A stretch of 64,000 bases of DNA from Acidimicrobiia bacterium (GTDB lineage: Bacteria; Actinomycetota; Acidimicrobiia; IMCC26256; PALSA-610), in NCBI GenBank assembly GCA_036271555.1, contig DATBAK010000083.1:62001-126000 (forward strand), given 5' to 3'. The notes under the pieces are model-generated. The model was given only the letters and a program-made list of their open reading frames with translations, did no database searches and was not told the origin of the DNA. The translations under genes were made by a program, and so were the position numbers. Below are positions 17,481 through 25,016 of this stretch, piece by piece; position 1 is the first letter of the stretch; every line of letters begins with the position of its first letter.

Positions 17481-18575
17481 CTAGGGGACCTGGATCTTGT
17501 CGACCTGGGCCTTGGCCTTGGCGAGCAGCGCGTCGGGCAGCGGTGCGAAGTCGAGCGCCGTCGCCTTCTGCTGACCGGGGCCGAGCACATACTCGAGCAA
17601 GGCCTTCACCGCGAGACCCTTGGCGTGGTTCGACTGCGTCGAGTACACGATGAGGTACGTCGGCGAAGTGATCGGATACGCGTCCGCGCCCGGCGCGTTC
17701 ATCGGCGACACCGTGACGTCGGCGGTGACCGTCGCCGACGCCATCGCCGCGGTCGCACCGTCGAGCGTCGGCGCGACGACGCTCCCGGCCGAGTTCTTGA
17801 TCGACGCGAACTTCAAGCCGGCCTGCGTGGCGTCGGCGAAGTCGACGTATCCGATGGCGCCGTCGGTGCCCTTGATCTTGCTGGCGACGGCGGGGTTGCC
17901 TTCCGCGCCGACCGTCGAGCTCGCCCAGGCGACGGTCTTGTCGCTGCCGAGCGTCCAATCACTCGGCGCCGCGGCGGCAAGGTACGACGTGAAGTTCGAC
18001 GTCGTGCCCGAACCGTCGCTGCGGTGCACGACCGTGATCGAGGTCGATGGCAGATCGACGCCGGGGTTGTCGGCCTTGATCGCCGAGTCGTCCCACGTCT
18101 TGATCGACGTCGAGAAGATCTTCGCGAGCGTCGACGCCGACAGCGTGAGCTTGTCGACCCCGTTCACGTTGAACGAGATCGTGATCGGAGCCGACGCGAT
18201 CGGGATGTAGAGGAACGAGCCCTTGAACGACGACTTGTCGGCGTCCTTCACGAGGCTGTCCGAGCCCGCGAAGTCGGTGACGCCACCCGCGAGGTCGGTC
18301 TGGCCCTGACCGGAACCCACGGGGTTGTAGTTGACCGTGACGTTCGGCTGCGCCTCACTCGTGAAGTCACGGAAGACGGCTTCGTCGAACGGGTCCTGGA
18401 AGGTCGAGCCGGAGCCGGACAGCGTCGTCTGCGACAACTGCGCTCCGGTCGATCCGGTCGATCCGGAGGTGTTGCTCGCGCCGCCATTGCTCGAGCTGCT
18501 CCCACACGCGGCGGCGAGCACGACGATCAGAACAGCAAGCGGGGGGAGCGCATGACGGCGGATGAACTTGGTCAT
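17481..18575 (-). CDS. pstS: Phosphate-binding lipoprotein PstS
   Basis: This is the periplasmic-face phosphate receptor of the Pst system (364 residues). A lipoprotein signal (HALPPLAVLIVVLAAAC) is followed by a Ser/Gly/Thr-rich linker. The PstS fold follows with phosphate-contacting motifs GSGSTFQ, HRSDGSGTTSNF and TYLIVYS. The ATG at 18575 is preceded by AGGAGG at 11 bases. A candidate -10 (CAGACT, 18616-18621 on the complement) and a PHO-box-like repeat lie upstream, so the gene should be induced by low phosphate. Confidence 0.95.
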   Translation of the reverse strand: MTKFIRRHALPPLAVLIVVLAAACGSSSSNGGASNTSGSTGSTGAQLSQTTLSGSGSTFQDPFDEAVFRDFTSEAQPNVTVNYNPVGSGQGQTDLAGGVTDFAGSDSLVKDADKSSFKGSFLYIPIASAPITISFNVNGVDKLTLSASTLAKIFSTSIKTWDDSAIKADNPGVDLPSTSITVVHRSDGSGTTSNFTSYLAAAAPSDWTLGSDKTVAWASSTVGAEGNPAVASKIKGTDGAIGYVDFADATQAGLKFASIKNSAGSVVAPTLDGATAAMASATVTADVTVSPMNAPGADAYPITSPTYLIVYSTQSNHAKGLAVKALLEYVLGPGQQKATALDFAPLPDALLAKAKAQVDKIQVP

Positions 18576-18648
18576 CGGGTGGAGGGCCTCCTCGAGGGGG
18601 CTGGGTACAGAACGCAGTCTGCGACCCGCGTGCGGACGCCTCCTGGAC

Positions 18649-18670
18649 GACGAATGACGAACGGGTGAAC
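18649..18670 (-). promoter_or_regulatory. PHO-box-like 11-bp direct repeat upstream of pstS
   Basis: Read on the minus strand, two adjacent 11-bp units are GTTCACCCGTT (18670-18660) and CGTCATTCGTC (18659-18649). Both fit the actinobacterial PHO unit G(G/T)TCA-YYY-R. They lie about 75 bp before the pstS ATG and 28 bp before a CAGACT hexamer that could be the -10. This is the expected place for RegX3/PhoP-type activation. The remaining part of the 286-bp pstS-phoU gap holds no other feature I recognise. Confidence 0.6.
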
Positions 18671-18861
18671 AAAGGGCGACTTCTCGGTACGCCCGCGTTG
18701 ACCAGGCGCGATGCGCGCGCCAGGTGTACGTGAAGTGACATCGAGGCGAACGCAACGGGAACATCGCCACGAAATCGCGGCACGGATCTCAACGGCGGCG
18801 CCTCCGCGGCGCATGATGGAACGCAGGCCGAACGCCGGGCGACACGACGCAGGAGAACGGG

Positions 18862-19563
18862 TTGACGATGACCGAAGCGGGTGGGAGACACGGTTTCCAG
18901 GAGGCGCTCGGCGACTTGCGCGGCGACGTCATCAAGCTCGCCGCGCTGGTGACCGAAGCAATCGGCGCGGGCACGCACGCGCTCCTCGACGCCGACCTCG
19001 CGCTCGTCGACCAGCTCATCGCGGACGACCGCCAGATCAACGAGCTCAACCACCACATCGAGCTGGGCGCGTACCGGTTGCTCGCGATGCAGCAACCCAC
19101 GGCCGGCGACCTGCGCGCCGTCCTCGCGGTGTTGCGCATCCTCCACGAGATCCAGCTCAGCGCCGACCTCATGGTGACGACGGGCAAGGCCGCGCGTCGT
19201 CTCTATCCGCAAGAGCTCCCGCCACGCGTGCGGGGCATCCTCGAGCGCATGGGCGACCAGGCCCAGGTGCAGATGCGCGCCGCGGTCGACGCCTTCGCCG
19301 ACCTCGACCTCGCGCTCGCCGCCGCGTTGCCCGACATGGACGACGTGATGGACGACCTGCAGAAGGACCTGTTCCGCGCCATCCTCGTCGCCGATCCGAG
19401 AGGACTCGACGAGAGCGTGCTCCAGCGCGCGGTACAGATGGCGTTGGTCGGGCGCTACTACGAACGAGTCGCCGACCACGCGGTGCAGATCGGCCGCTGG
19501 GTCTCGTTCATGGTGACGGGCGATCTACCGCGTCCCGGCGACGACTCGACTGTCACCGTCTAG
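18862..19563 (+). CDS. phoU: Phosphate signalling protein PhoU
   Basis: PhoU connects the Pst transporter to the sensor kinase and represses phosphate uptake. The 233-residue protein consists of two repeats of a three-helix bundle with metal-binding E/D-rich motifs (DDRQINELNHHIE in repeat one, DLDLALAAALPDMDD in repeat two). AGGAG at 18851-18855 is six bases before a TTG at 18862 and twelve before an ATG at 18868, so either may be used. It is divergent from pstS, and its stop codon is inside a hairpin shared with the next, convergent gene. Confidence 0.93.
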   Translation: MTMTEAGGRHGFQEALGDLRGDVIKLAALVTEAIGAGTHALLDADLALVDQLIADDRQINELNHHIELGAYRLLAMQQPTAGDLRAVLAVLRILHEIQLSADLMVTTGKAARRLYPQELPPRVRGILERMGDQAQVQMRAAVDAFADLDLALAAALPDMDDVMDDLQKDLFRAILVADPRGLDESVLQRAVQMALVGRYYERVADHAVQIGRWVSFMVTGDLPRPGDDSTVTV

Positions 19564-19579
19564 CGCTCGCGGGCGCTAG
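19560..19579. terminator. Bidirectional hairpin between phoU and the convergent small gene
   Basis: A perfect 7-bp inverted repeat, CTAGCGC / GCGCTAG with a 6-base loop, contains the phoU stop (19561-19563) in its left arm and the stop of the minus-strand gene (19576-19578) in its right arm. There is no T-tract, as is common in high-GC actinobacteria. Confidence 0.5.
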
Positions 19580-19860
19580 GCGCCTTCGTCGTAGCCGAGG
19601 TCCCAGTCGAGGATCAGATGCTCGCGCTCCGCGTCGCGCGCGACCCGCTCGCGGTTGCGGCGGAACTGCGGGTCGTGCGGCGGGAGCAGCTGGAGGCGCG
19701 CCTGCGCGCGCTGCGCGAACTCGTCGATCGCCTTCGGGTCGCCGAACACCCGGTGGATCTCCCAGTGCGGCGCGACCGGACCGAGGTAGACGACGCGCAC
19801 GTGTCCCTGCGGCGGGACGTTCTCGAGCTCCTCGGGGTCCATTGCCATGGGCCCCGACAC
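19576..19860 (-). CDS. Hypothetical acidic protein
   Basis: This protein of up to 94 residues has no recognisable family. It contains a beta-like HVRVVYLGPVAPHWEI segment, then a helix and an Arg/Glu-rich tail. A GTG at 19860 is followed by ATGs at residues 4 and 6, and the true start is uncertain. It lies 37 bp after the HtrA gene in the same direction and may be co-transcribed with it. Its function is unknown. Confidence 0.55.
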   Translation of the reverse strand: MSGPMAMDPEELENVPPQGHVRVVYLGPVAPHWEIHRVFGDPKAIDEFAQRAQARLQLLPPHDPQFRRNRERVARDAEREHLILDWDLGYDEGA

Positions 19861-19897
19861 TACCGGCGGCGCCGCCGGCGGCTCGGATCCCCCGTGA

Positions 19898-21334
19898 TCA
19901 GCCCGCCGAACGGGTCGCGAGCGTGATGCGGAACGTGCGGGACGCGCCCGCGCGGTTGACGACGACCGTCACCTTCGTGCCCGGCTTGAGCGCCCCCACC
20001 GCGTCGGTGAGCTCCTGCGCGGTGTCGATGACCGTGGAGTCGAGCCGCACGATCACGTCGTTCGGTCGGATGCCCGCCGCGCTCGCGGGCGCGCCCGACG
20101 TCACCTTGATGACGAATGCACCGCGGTTGATCGAGAGATGCTCGGCCTGCGCGACCGACGCGTCGACCGACTCGACCTCCACACCGAGGTAGCCGGTCGT
20201 CGCGGGCGCGCCCTGGCCCGCTTCGAGATGCTTCAACGTCGGCTCGGCCGACGAGATCGCGATCGCAAAGCCGATGTTGTTCGCGTCCGCCGGCGACGCG
20301 ATCGCGGTGTTGATCCCGATGACCTTGCCGCTGGAGTCGACGAGCGGACCACCCGAGTTGCCGGGGTTGATCGCGGCGTCGGTCTGGATGACGTCGCTGA
20401 GCTTCGTGCTCTCCTCCGTCGAGATCGTGCGGTGCAGCGCGGAGACGATGCCCGACGTGACCGTCGGCGTGCCTTCGAGCGCGAGCGCGTTGCCGATCGC
20501 GACGACCGAGTCGCCGACCTCGAGCGCGTTGGAGTCGCCGAGCTCGACGATCGGCAGGTTCTTCAAGCCGATCTTCAGCACCGCGAGGTCGTGGGTGCGG
20601 TCGAGCCCGATGACGGTGCCGCTCGCGGTGCGCGAGTCGGCGAGTGTCACCTTGATGTGCACCGCGTCCGCGGCCACGTGCGCGTTCGTCACGATGAGCC
20701 CGTTGCTGCCGACGACGAAGCCGGTGCCCGTGCCGCTGCCGTCGGGCGACGTGACGTCGATGCGCACGACGGCCGGCTGCACCTTCGCGAGGATCGACTG
20801 GATGTCGCCGTCGTGCACGATCACCGACGCCGGTCGCAACGGTGCATTCGTCGACGACGCGGAGTCGTGATCGCGTCCGAAGACCAGGAACGCACCCGCG
20901 GTCACGAGCGACGCGACGAGCGCACCGACGATGCCGCCGATCAGCGCCGACTGCGACGCGCCCCGGCGGGTGCGCGTCGCGACCGGCGCCGGTGGTGGCG
21001 TCCACTCGGAAGTCGACGACGACGGGGCCGGCGGAGTCCAGCTCGCGGGCTCGTAGCGGAAGGGGTCGATGCCGGGCGGAGCCCAGGGGCTCGACGCCTG
21101 GCTCCACCCCGGCGGCTCGCCGATCGGGGGTACCGGCGAACCGGCCGAGGGGACACCCGGGTCGCCCGGGGGGGCGGTCGACGACCCGGGGTGGGTGGAG
21201 GTGACGGGGCCAACGGCTCCGGTGGGTTCGTCATTCCCGCTCGCGCCGGGGGTCGCGCTCACGGGCGTCTCCGACGTCGGTACTTCCGACTCGGGTCCGA
21301 CCACCGGCTCGTCGTGATCGTCGTGCTCCGTCAT
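19898..21334 (-). CDS. HtrA/DegP-type membrane-anchored serine protease
   Basis: This 478-residue S1C protease acts in envelope protein quality control. A Pro/Gly-rich cytoplasmic N-terminus of about 140 residues is followed by one membrane helix (SALIGGIVGALVASLVTAGAF). The trypsin-like domain has an intact triad: His in VTNAHVA, Asp in HDLAVLKI and Ser in NPGNSGGPL. A PDZ domain completes the C-terminus. I chose the ATG at 21334 because GGAGG lies just before it; an ATG at 21367 is in frame. It is a paralogue of the protease-like gene at 37879, which has lost its triad. Confidence 0.92.
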   Translation of the reverse strand: MTEHDDHDEPVVGPESEVPTSETPVSATPGASGNDEPTGAVGPVTSTHPGSSTAPPGDPGVPSAGSPVPPIGEPPGWSQASSPWAPPGIDPFRYEPASWTPPAPSSSTSEWTPPPAPVATRTRRGASQSALIGGIVGALVASLVTAGAFLVFGRDHDSASSTNAPLRPASVIVHDGDIQSILAKVQPAVVRIDVTSPDGSGTGTGFVVGSNGLIVTNAHVAADAVHIKVTLADSRTASGTVIGLDRTHDLAVLKIGLKNLPIVELGDSNALEVGDSVVAIGNALALEGTPTVTSGIVSALHRTISTEESTKLSDVIQTDAAINPGNSGGPLVDSSGKVIGINTAIASPADANNIGFAIAISSAEPTLKHLEAGQGAPATTGYLGVEVESVDASVAQAEHLSINRGAFVIKVTSGAPASAAGIRPNDVIVRLDSTVIDTAQELTDAVGALKPGTKVTVVVNRAGASRTFRITLATRSAG

Positions 21335-21519
21335 TCGTCCTCCGTTCGCGGGAGCCGGATCAGCCAACCGCGATGAACCAATGCGATCCTTTGGGCGTCT
21401 GAGAGGGTGCTGAGAGTGTCCCCACCGGCTGAGTCGCCGCTGAAAGAATTCGACTCGTTCGTTCGACGGCCTGAACTCGGGGAACCAAAGATCCGTACCT
21501 GGCCTTTGGAGGCGAGCGC

Positions 21520-21771
21520 ATGGAAGAGTCCCCGGACGACTACAGCTGGATGCTCCGAGCCAAGTGTCGCGGCGCCAGCCCCTCCGAGTTCTTTCCGTCC
21601 GACGGAGTCGGTGTCGACTTCGCGCAACGCATCTGCGGCAACTGCCCGGTGCGCATGGAGTGCCTCGAGTACGCGCTCAAGTTCCGCATCGAGCACGGCG
21701 TGTGGGGCGGCGCATCGGAGCGCGAACGCCGCCGCATCCTGCGTCGCCGCCGGCAGCTGAACCCCACCTGA
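21520..21771 (+). CDS. WhiB-family iron-sulfur transcription factor
   Basis: This 83-residue Wbl protein has the four cluster-binding cysteines (one in AKCRG, two in RICGNC, one in RMECLEY), the GVWGG turn and a basic C-terminal RERRRILRRRR that contacts DNA or sigma factor. GGAGG precedes the ATG by about nine bases. It is a different Wbl subtype from the one at 24079, which resembles WhiB2. The 185-bp gap to the divergent HtrA gene should hold both promoters, but I cannot assign them. Confidence 0.93.
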   Translation: MEESPDDYSWMLRAKCRGASPSEFFPSDGVGVDFAQRICGNCPVRMECLEYALKFRIEHGVWGGASERERRRILRRRRQLNPT

Positions 21772-21780
21772 CTGCGCTGT

Positions 21781-21856
21781 CTGCTCGCACTCGCTGACGC
21801 TCGCCGCTCCTGACGCCTCAGCATCACGACGGACGGGCCGCAAGCGACCCGTCCGC
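21781..21856 (+). repeat. Dispersed intergenic repeat, copy with hairpin
   Basis: The core CTCGCCGCTCCTGACGCCTC is followed by an inverted repeat GGACGGG (21831-21837) / CCCGTCC (21848-21854) whose loop contains CAAGCGA. Related copies are at 40115, 42297, 47431, 56590, 58672, 59779 and 60721. This one lies between the convergent WhiB and TatA genes. Confidence 0.6.
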
Positions 21857-21875
21857 TCCGGCCGATCCCGCGAGC

Positions 21876-22052
21876 TCAGCTCGTGGTCTTGCCGTCGCCG
21901 GTCTTCTCGTCCTTGTCCTTGTCGTCCACGCCCTTCTTGAACTCACGCGACGCCTCGCCGAGCGAACGGGCGAGCTTCGGCAGCTTCGCTCCTCCGAACA
22001 GCAGCAGCACGATGAGCAAGATGATGATCAGCTCAGGAGCGCCCAGACTCAT
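21876..22052 (-). CDS. tatA: Sec-independent translocase component TatA
   Basis: This is a 58-residue Tat subunit. It has a short N-terminal membrane helix ([14 protein letters not shown]), the FGG-AKLP hinge with conserved Phe-Gly, an amphipathic helix ([16 protein letters not shown]) and a charged tail. TatA oligomers form the pore for folded proteins. The ATG at 22052 is preceded by AAAGG. No tatB or tatC is present in the window. Confidence 0.9.
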   Translation of the reverse strand: MSLGAPELIIILLIVLLLFGGAKLPKLARSLGEASREFKKGVDDKDKDEKTGDGKTTS

Positions 22053-22126
22053 GGGTGGCACCTTTCCGGTGGCCGAGGTCTTTCCAGGGTAGCCCCGGCA
22101 TTTCCGGGTCGAGTCGGCCGCCGCCC

Positions 22127-23116
22127 CTACCGGCCGAGCGCCTCGCCCAGGAGGGCGACGTCGTCGAGGTCGCCGACCTGGAACGGCAATGCGCCCGCGC
22201 CGACGATGATCGTCTCGATGCCGAGCGACTCCCACTCGTCGAGCTGCGCGCGCACCTCGTCGACGGTGCCGACGAGCCGGCCCTTGCGCCAATCGTCGAG
22301 CGACACGCCGTCGAGCACACCCTTCGGCGTCGCCGCGCGCAGCCGTTCGAACCGACGCGCGAGGTCGCGCTCGTCCTCGCCGCACAGCGCGTAGAGACCG
22401 AGCGTCCGCCAGATCGTCGCGGGATCACGATCGACGCGCGCGCACGCGGCGTCGAGCACGGCGAGTCGCTCGCGGTAGTCGTCGGGAGTCCACGCCCAGC
22501 ACGTGTTCCAACCGTCGCACCGTTCGGCAACGAGTTGGAGGAGTCGATCGCCCTTGCCGCCGACGAACACGCGCGGGCGCGGTGACTGCAACGCGGCGGG
22601 CAGGTTCACCGCGCCGCGCGCGACGTGATGGCGGCCTTCGTACTCGAGCGGTCCGCCGCCGAGCAGTCCCGTCACGACGTCGATCGCCTCGCGCAGTCGC
22701 TCGAGCCGCTCGCCCGGTCGCGGCATCTCCATCCCGAGCGCGCGGTACTCGGGTTCGTACCAACCCGCACCGAGCCCGACGTCGAGCCGTCCTCCCGAGA
22801 TGCGATCGAGCGACGCGAGCGCCTTGGCGAGCACCGCGGCGGGACGCAGCGCTTCGAGCAGGACCAGCGTGCCGAGGCGCACGTCCGGTACGACGCGACT
22901 CAACGCCGCGAGCGTGACGAGTGGTTCGTACACACCTTGTGGCTCCGGCGGTCCGCCGTACTTCGCGATGTCGAGGAAGAGATGGTCGCTGAGCCACAGC
23001 GACGTGAACCCCGCGCCGGCCGCAGCCTGCGCGTGACGCACGATCGTCTCGAATTGCAACGGTCGCTCGCCCGCGACCGAGTAGTCGTACTGAGGGAGCG
23101 CCAACCCGAACTGCAT
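22127..23116 (-). CDS. LLM-class oxidoreductase (F420-dependent type)
   Basis: This 329-residue luciferase-like monooxygenase-fold protein starts with [12 protein letters not shown] and contains [27 protein letters not shown] and a C-terminal [13 protein letters not shown]. It resembles the F420-dependent LLM group rather than flavin-only enzymes; the substrate is unknown. The ATG at 23116 is preceded at seven bases by TACCCT (23124-23129 on the complement), so a leaderless start is likely. An upstream ATG at 23173 would add an Arg-rich stretch and is disfavoured. Confidence 0.85.
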   Translation of the reverse strand: MQFGLALPQYDYSVAGERPLQFETIVRHAQAAAGAGFTSLWLSDHLFLDIAKYGGPPEPQGVYEPLVTLAALSRVVPDVRLGTLVLLEALRPAAVLAKALASLDRISGGRLDVGLGAGWYEPEYRALGMEMPRPGERLERLREAIDVVTGLLGGGPLEYEGRHHVARGAVNLPAALQSPRPRVFVGGKGDRLLQLVAERCDGWNTCWAWTPDDYRERLAVLDAACARVDRDPATIWRTLGLYALCGEDERDLARRFERLRAATPKGVLDGVSLDDWRKGRLVGTVDEVRAQLDEWESLGIETIIVGAGALPFQVGDLDDVALLGEALGR

Positions 23117-23183
23117 CCCTCGCAGGGTACGCGGTGCGCGCGAGTACGCGCACCGCCTCGAATTGCGCAACACTCACTGCTTC

Positions 23184-24029
23184 ATGCTCGAGTGCGTGGT
23201 GAACGTCTCGGAGGGGCGCGTCGACGGCGCGGTCGACGGGATCGCGCGTGCCGCGGGCGCGGCCCTGCTCGACGTGCACCGCGACGGCGACCACAACCGC
23301 AGCGTCGTCACGGTCGCAGGCGGCACGCACTCGACGCTGACGGCGACGCGGCGGATCGCCGCCGCGACGGCAGCGGCGCTCGATCTGTCGAATCACGACG
23401 GCGTGCACCCGCGTCTCGGCGCGCTCGACGTCGTGCCGTTCGTCGCGCTCGGTGCAACCGCCGGCGGTCGCGCGGTCGCGTCGGCGCGTGCGTTCGCGAC
23501 GTGGTGGGCGAAGGTCTACAACGTCCCGTGTTTCTTCTACGACGACGCGGATCCGCGCGGGCGCGACCTGCCGTCGCTGCGACGGGAGGCGTTCGTCGAG
23601 CGCGAGCCCGACCTCGGACCGGCGAAGCCGCACCCGCGTCTCGGTGCGACGGCCGTCGGCGCGCGCGCACCGCTCGTCGCGTTCAACTGCGTGCTCGACG
23701 GCGGAACGACCGACGACGCGCGCGCGATCGCGCGTGAGGTCCGAGCGCGCGACGGCGGTCTACGCGGCGTGCGCGCGCTCGGCTTCTGGCTCGAGAGCCG
23801 GGCGCGCCCGCAGGTGTCGATGAACCTGATCGACCTCGAGGAGACCGGGGTCGACGCGGCGTGGACCCGGGTGGTCGAGCTCGCCGCGGCGCGCGGCCTC
23901 GGACTCGAAACGGTCGAGCTCGTCGGATTGCTCCCGGCGGCCGAGCTCGACCGCTGCGGACCCCGCGTCCGAGCGGCGGCGGGCCTCGACGAACGCCGGA
24001 CGATCGAAGGCCGGTTCGCCCGACCTTGA
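23184..24029 (+). CDS. Glutamate formimidoyltransferase-like protein (FTCD N-domain)
   Basis: This 281-residue homologue of the formiminotransferase part of FTCD opens with MLECVVNVSEGR. It includes LDVHRDGDHNRSVVT, the active-site-like NHDGVHPRLGALD and MNLIDLEETG. The enzyme moves the formimino group of formiminoglutamate to tetrahydrofolate in histidine breakdown. No other hut gene is nearby and no cyclodeaminase domain is attached, so the role could be general folate one-carbon chemistry. I chose the ATG at 23184, since the family begins with this motif. Confidence 0.85.
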   Translation: MLECVVNVSEGRVDGAVDGIARAAGAALLDVHRDGDHNRSVVTVAGGTHSTLTATRRIAAATAAALDLSNHDGVHPRLGALDVVPFVALGATAGGRAVASARAFATWWAKVYNVPCFFYDDADPRGRDLPSLRREAFVEREPDLGPAKPHPRLGATAVGARAPLVAFNCVLDGGTTDDARAIAREVRARDGGLRGVRALGFWLESRARPQVSMNLIDLEETGVDAAWTRVVELAAARGLGLETVELVGLLPAAELDRCGPRVRAAAGLDERRTIEGRFARP

Positions 24030-24078
24030 TGGTCGAGCGCTTCGTTCGCGCGCTCGGCCGCGCCCGTCGCTCGGGCTG

Positions 24079-24366
24079 TTAGGCGGAGACGATCCCCCGG
24101 CGGGCCAGGGCCCGCTGCCGGCGGAGGCGCCGGCGCTCCCGCTCGGACATCCCGCCCCAGATCCCGAACTTCTCGCCGTGTCGTAGGGCGTATTCGAGGC
24201 ACTCGGGCCGGACCTCGCACCCGTGACAGACCGACTTCGCCTCCTTGGTGGAGGCCCCGCGCTCGGGGAAGAAGAGGTCGGGGTCGACGCCGAGACAGTT
24301 CGCTCGCTCCTGCCAGCGCCGATCTTCCTGGATGTGGGTGTCGAGCATCTCGACGATGTCCCGCAT
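24079..24366 (-). CDS. whiB2: WhiB2/WhmD-like iron-sulfur regulator
   Basis: This 95-residue Wbl protein closely matches the WhiB2/WhmD subtype. It has WQERANCLGVDPDLFFPE, then STKEAKSVCHGCEVRPEC, the FGIWGG turn and an Arg-rich RERRRLRRQR tail. All four cysteines are present. WhiB2 homologues control septation and sporulation genes in actinobacteria. GGGGAG lies six bases before the ATG. A short relatively AT-rich region (24385-24420) upstream probably contains the promoter. Confidence 0.92.
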   Translation of the reverse strand: MRDIVEMLDTHIQEDRRWQERANCLGVDPDLFFPERGASTKEAKSVCHGCEVRPECLEYALRHGEKFGIWGGMSERERRRLRRQRALARRGIVSA

Positions 24367-24529
24367 CGGCTGCTCCCCTCGTTCAAATGCCGCCGATGGA
24401 ATTACAACGGTGAGATACTGACCGCGGCGACCGGCGGGACGCAAGGGGGAGGCCGACTTTTCCCAGAAACCCTGCTTTTTCGCGCGCGAGCGCGGCTGTT
24501 CGGCCACGCTGCGCGCGAAGAGCGGGCGG

Positions 24530-24943
24530 TTACGACGCTTCCGGCTCGAAGCGCAGCGACGCCGAGTTGATGCAGTAGCGCTGGCCGGTCGGACGCGGGC
24601 CGTCGGGAAAGAGGTGCCCGAGGTGCGCGCCGCAGTGGTCGCACCGAACCTCGGTCCGTACCATCCCGTGACCGCGGTCGACCTCCTCCTCGATCTCGCC
24701 GCCCTCGGCGGGTTGCCAGAAGCTCGGCCAGCCGGAGCCCGAGTCGTACTTGTGCTCGGACGTGAAGAGCGGCGCACCGCAGCACACGCAGACGTAGGTG
24801 CCGTCGTCGTGATTGTCCCAGTACTCGCCGGTGAAGGCCCGCTCGGTGCCCGCCTTGCGGGCGACCTGGTACTGCTCGGGCGTCAGCTTCGCCTTCCACT
24901 CGTCGTCGGTGGTCGGCAGCTGCTCACGCGGAATGACCGTCAT
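24530..24943 (-). CDS. msrB: Peptide-methionine (R)-S-oxide reductase
   Basis: MsrB reduces methionine-R-sulfoxide in proteins. The 137-residue protein has two zinc CxxC pairs (CVCCGAPL and [10 protein letters not shown]), the [10 protein letters not shown] substrate pocket and the catalytic Cys in [14 protein letters not shown] precedes the ATG. It stands alone, with no msrA in the window. Confidence 0.97.
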   Translation of the reverse strand: MTVIPREQLPTTDDEWKAKLTPEQYQVARKAGTERAFTGEYWDNHDDGTYVCVCCGAPLFTSEHKYDSGSGWPSFWQPAEGGEIEEEVDRGHGMVRTEVRCDHCGAHLGHLFPDGPRPTGQRYCINSASLRFEPEAS

Positions 24944-25016
24944 GGTTTGCCTTTCTGGTCGCTGCCCCGCTCAACGCGCGCCGATCGCGCTTTGGTCCCG
25001 ATCGGCAGGGAAATCC

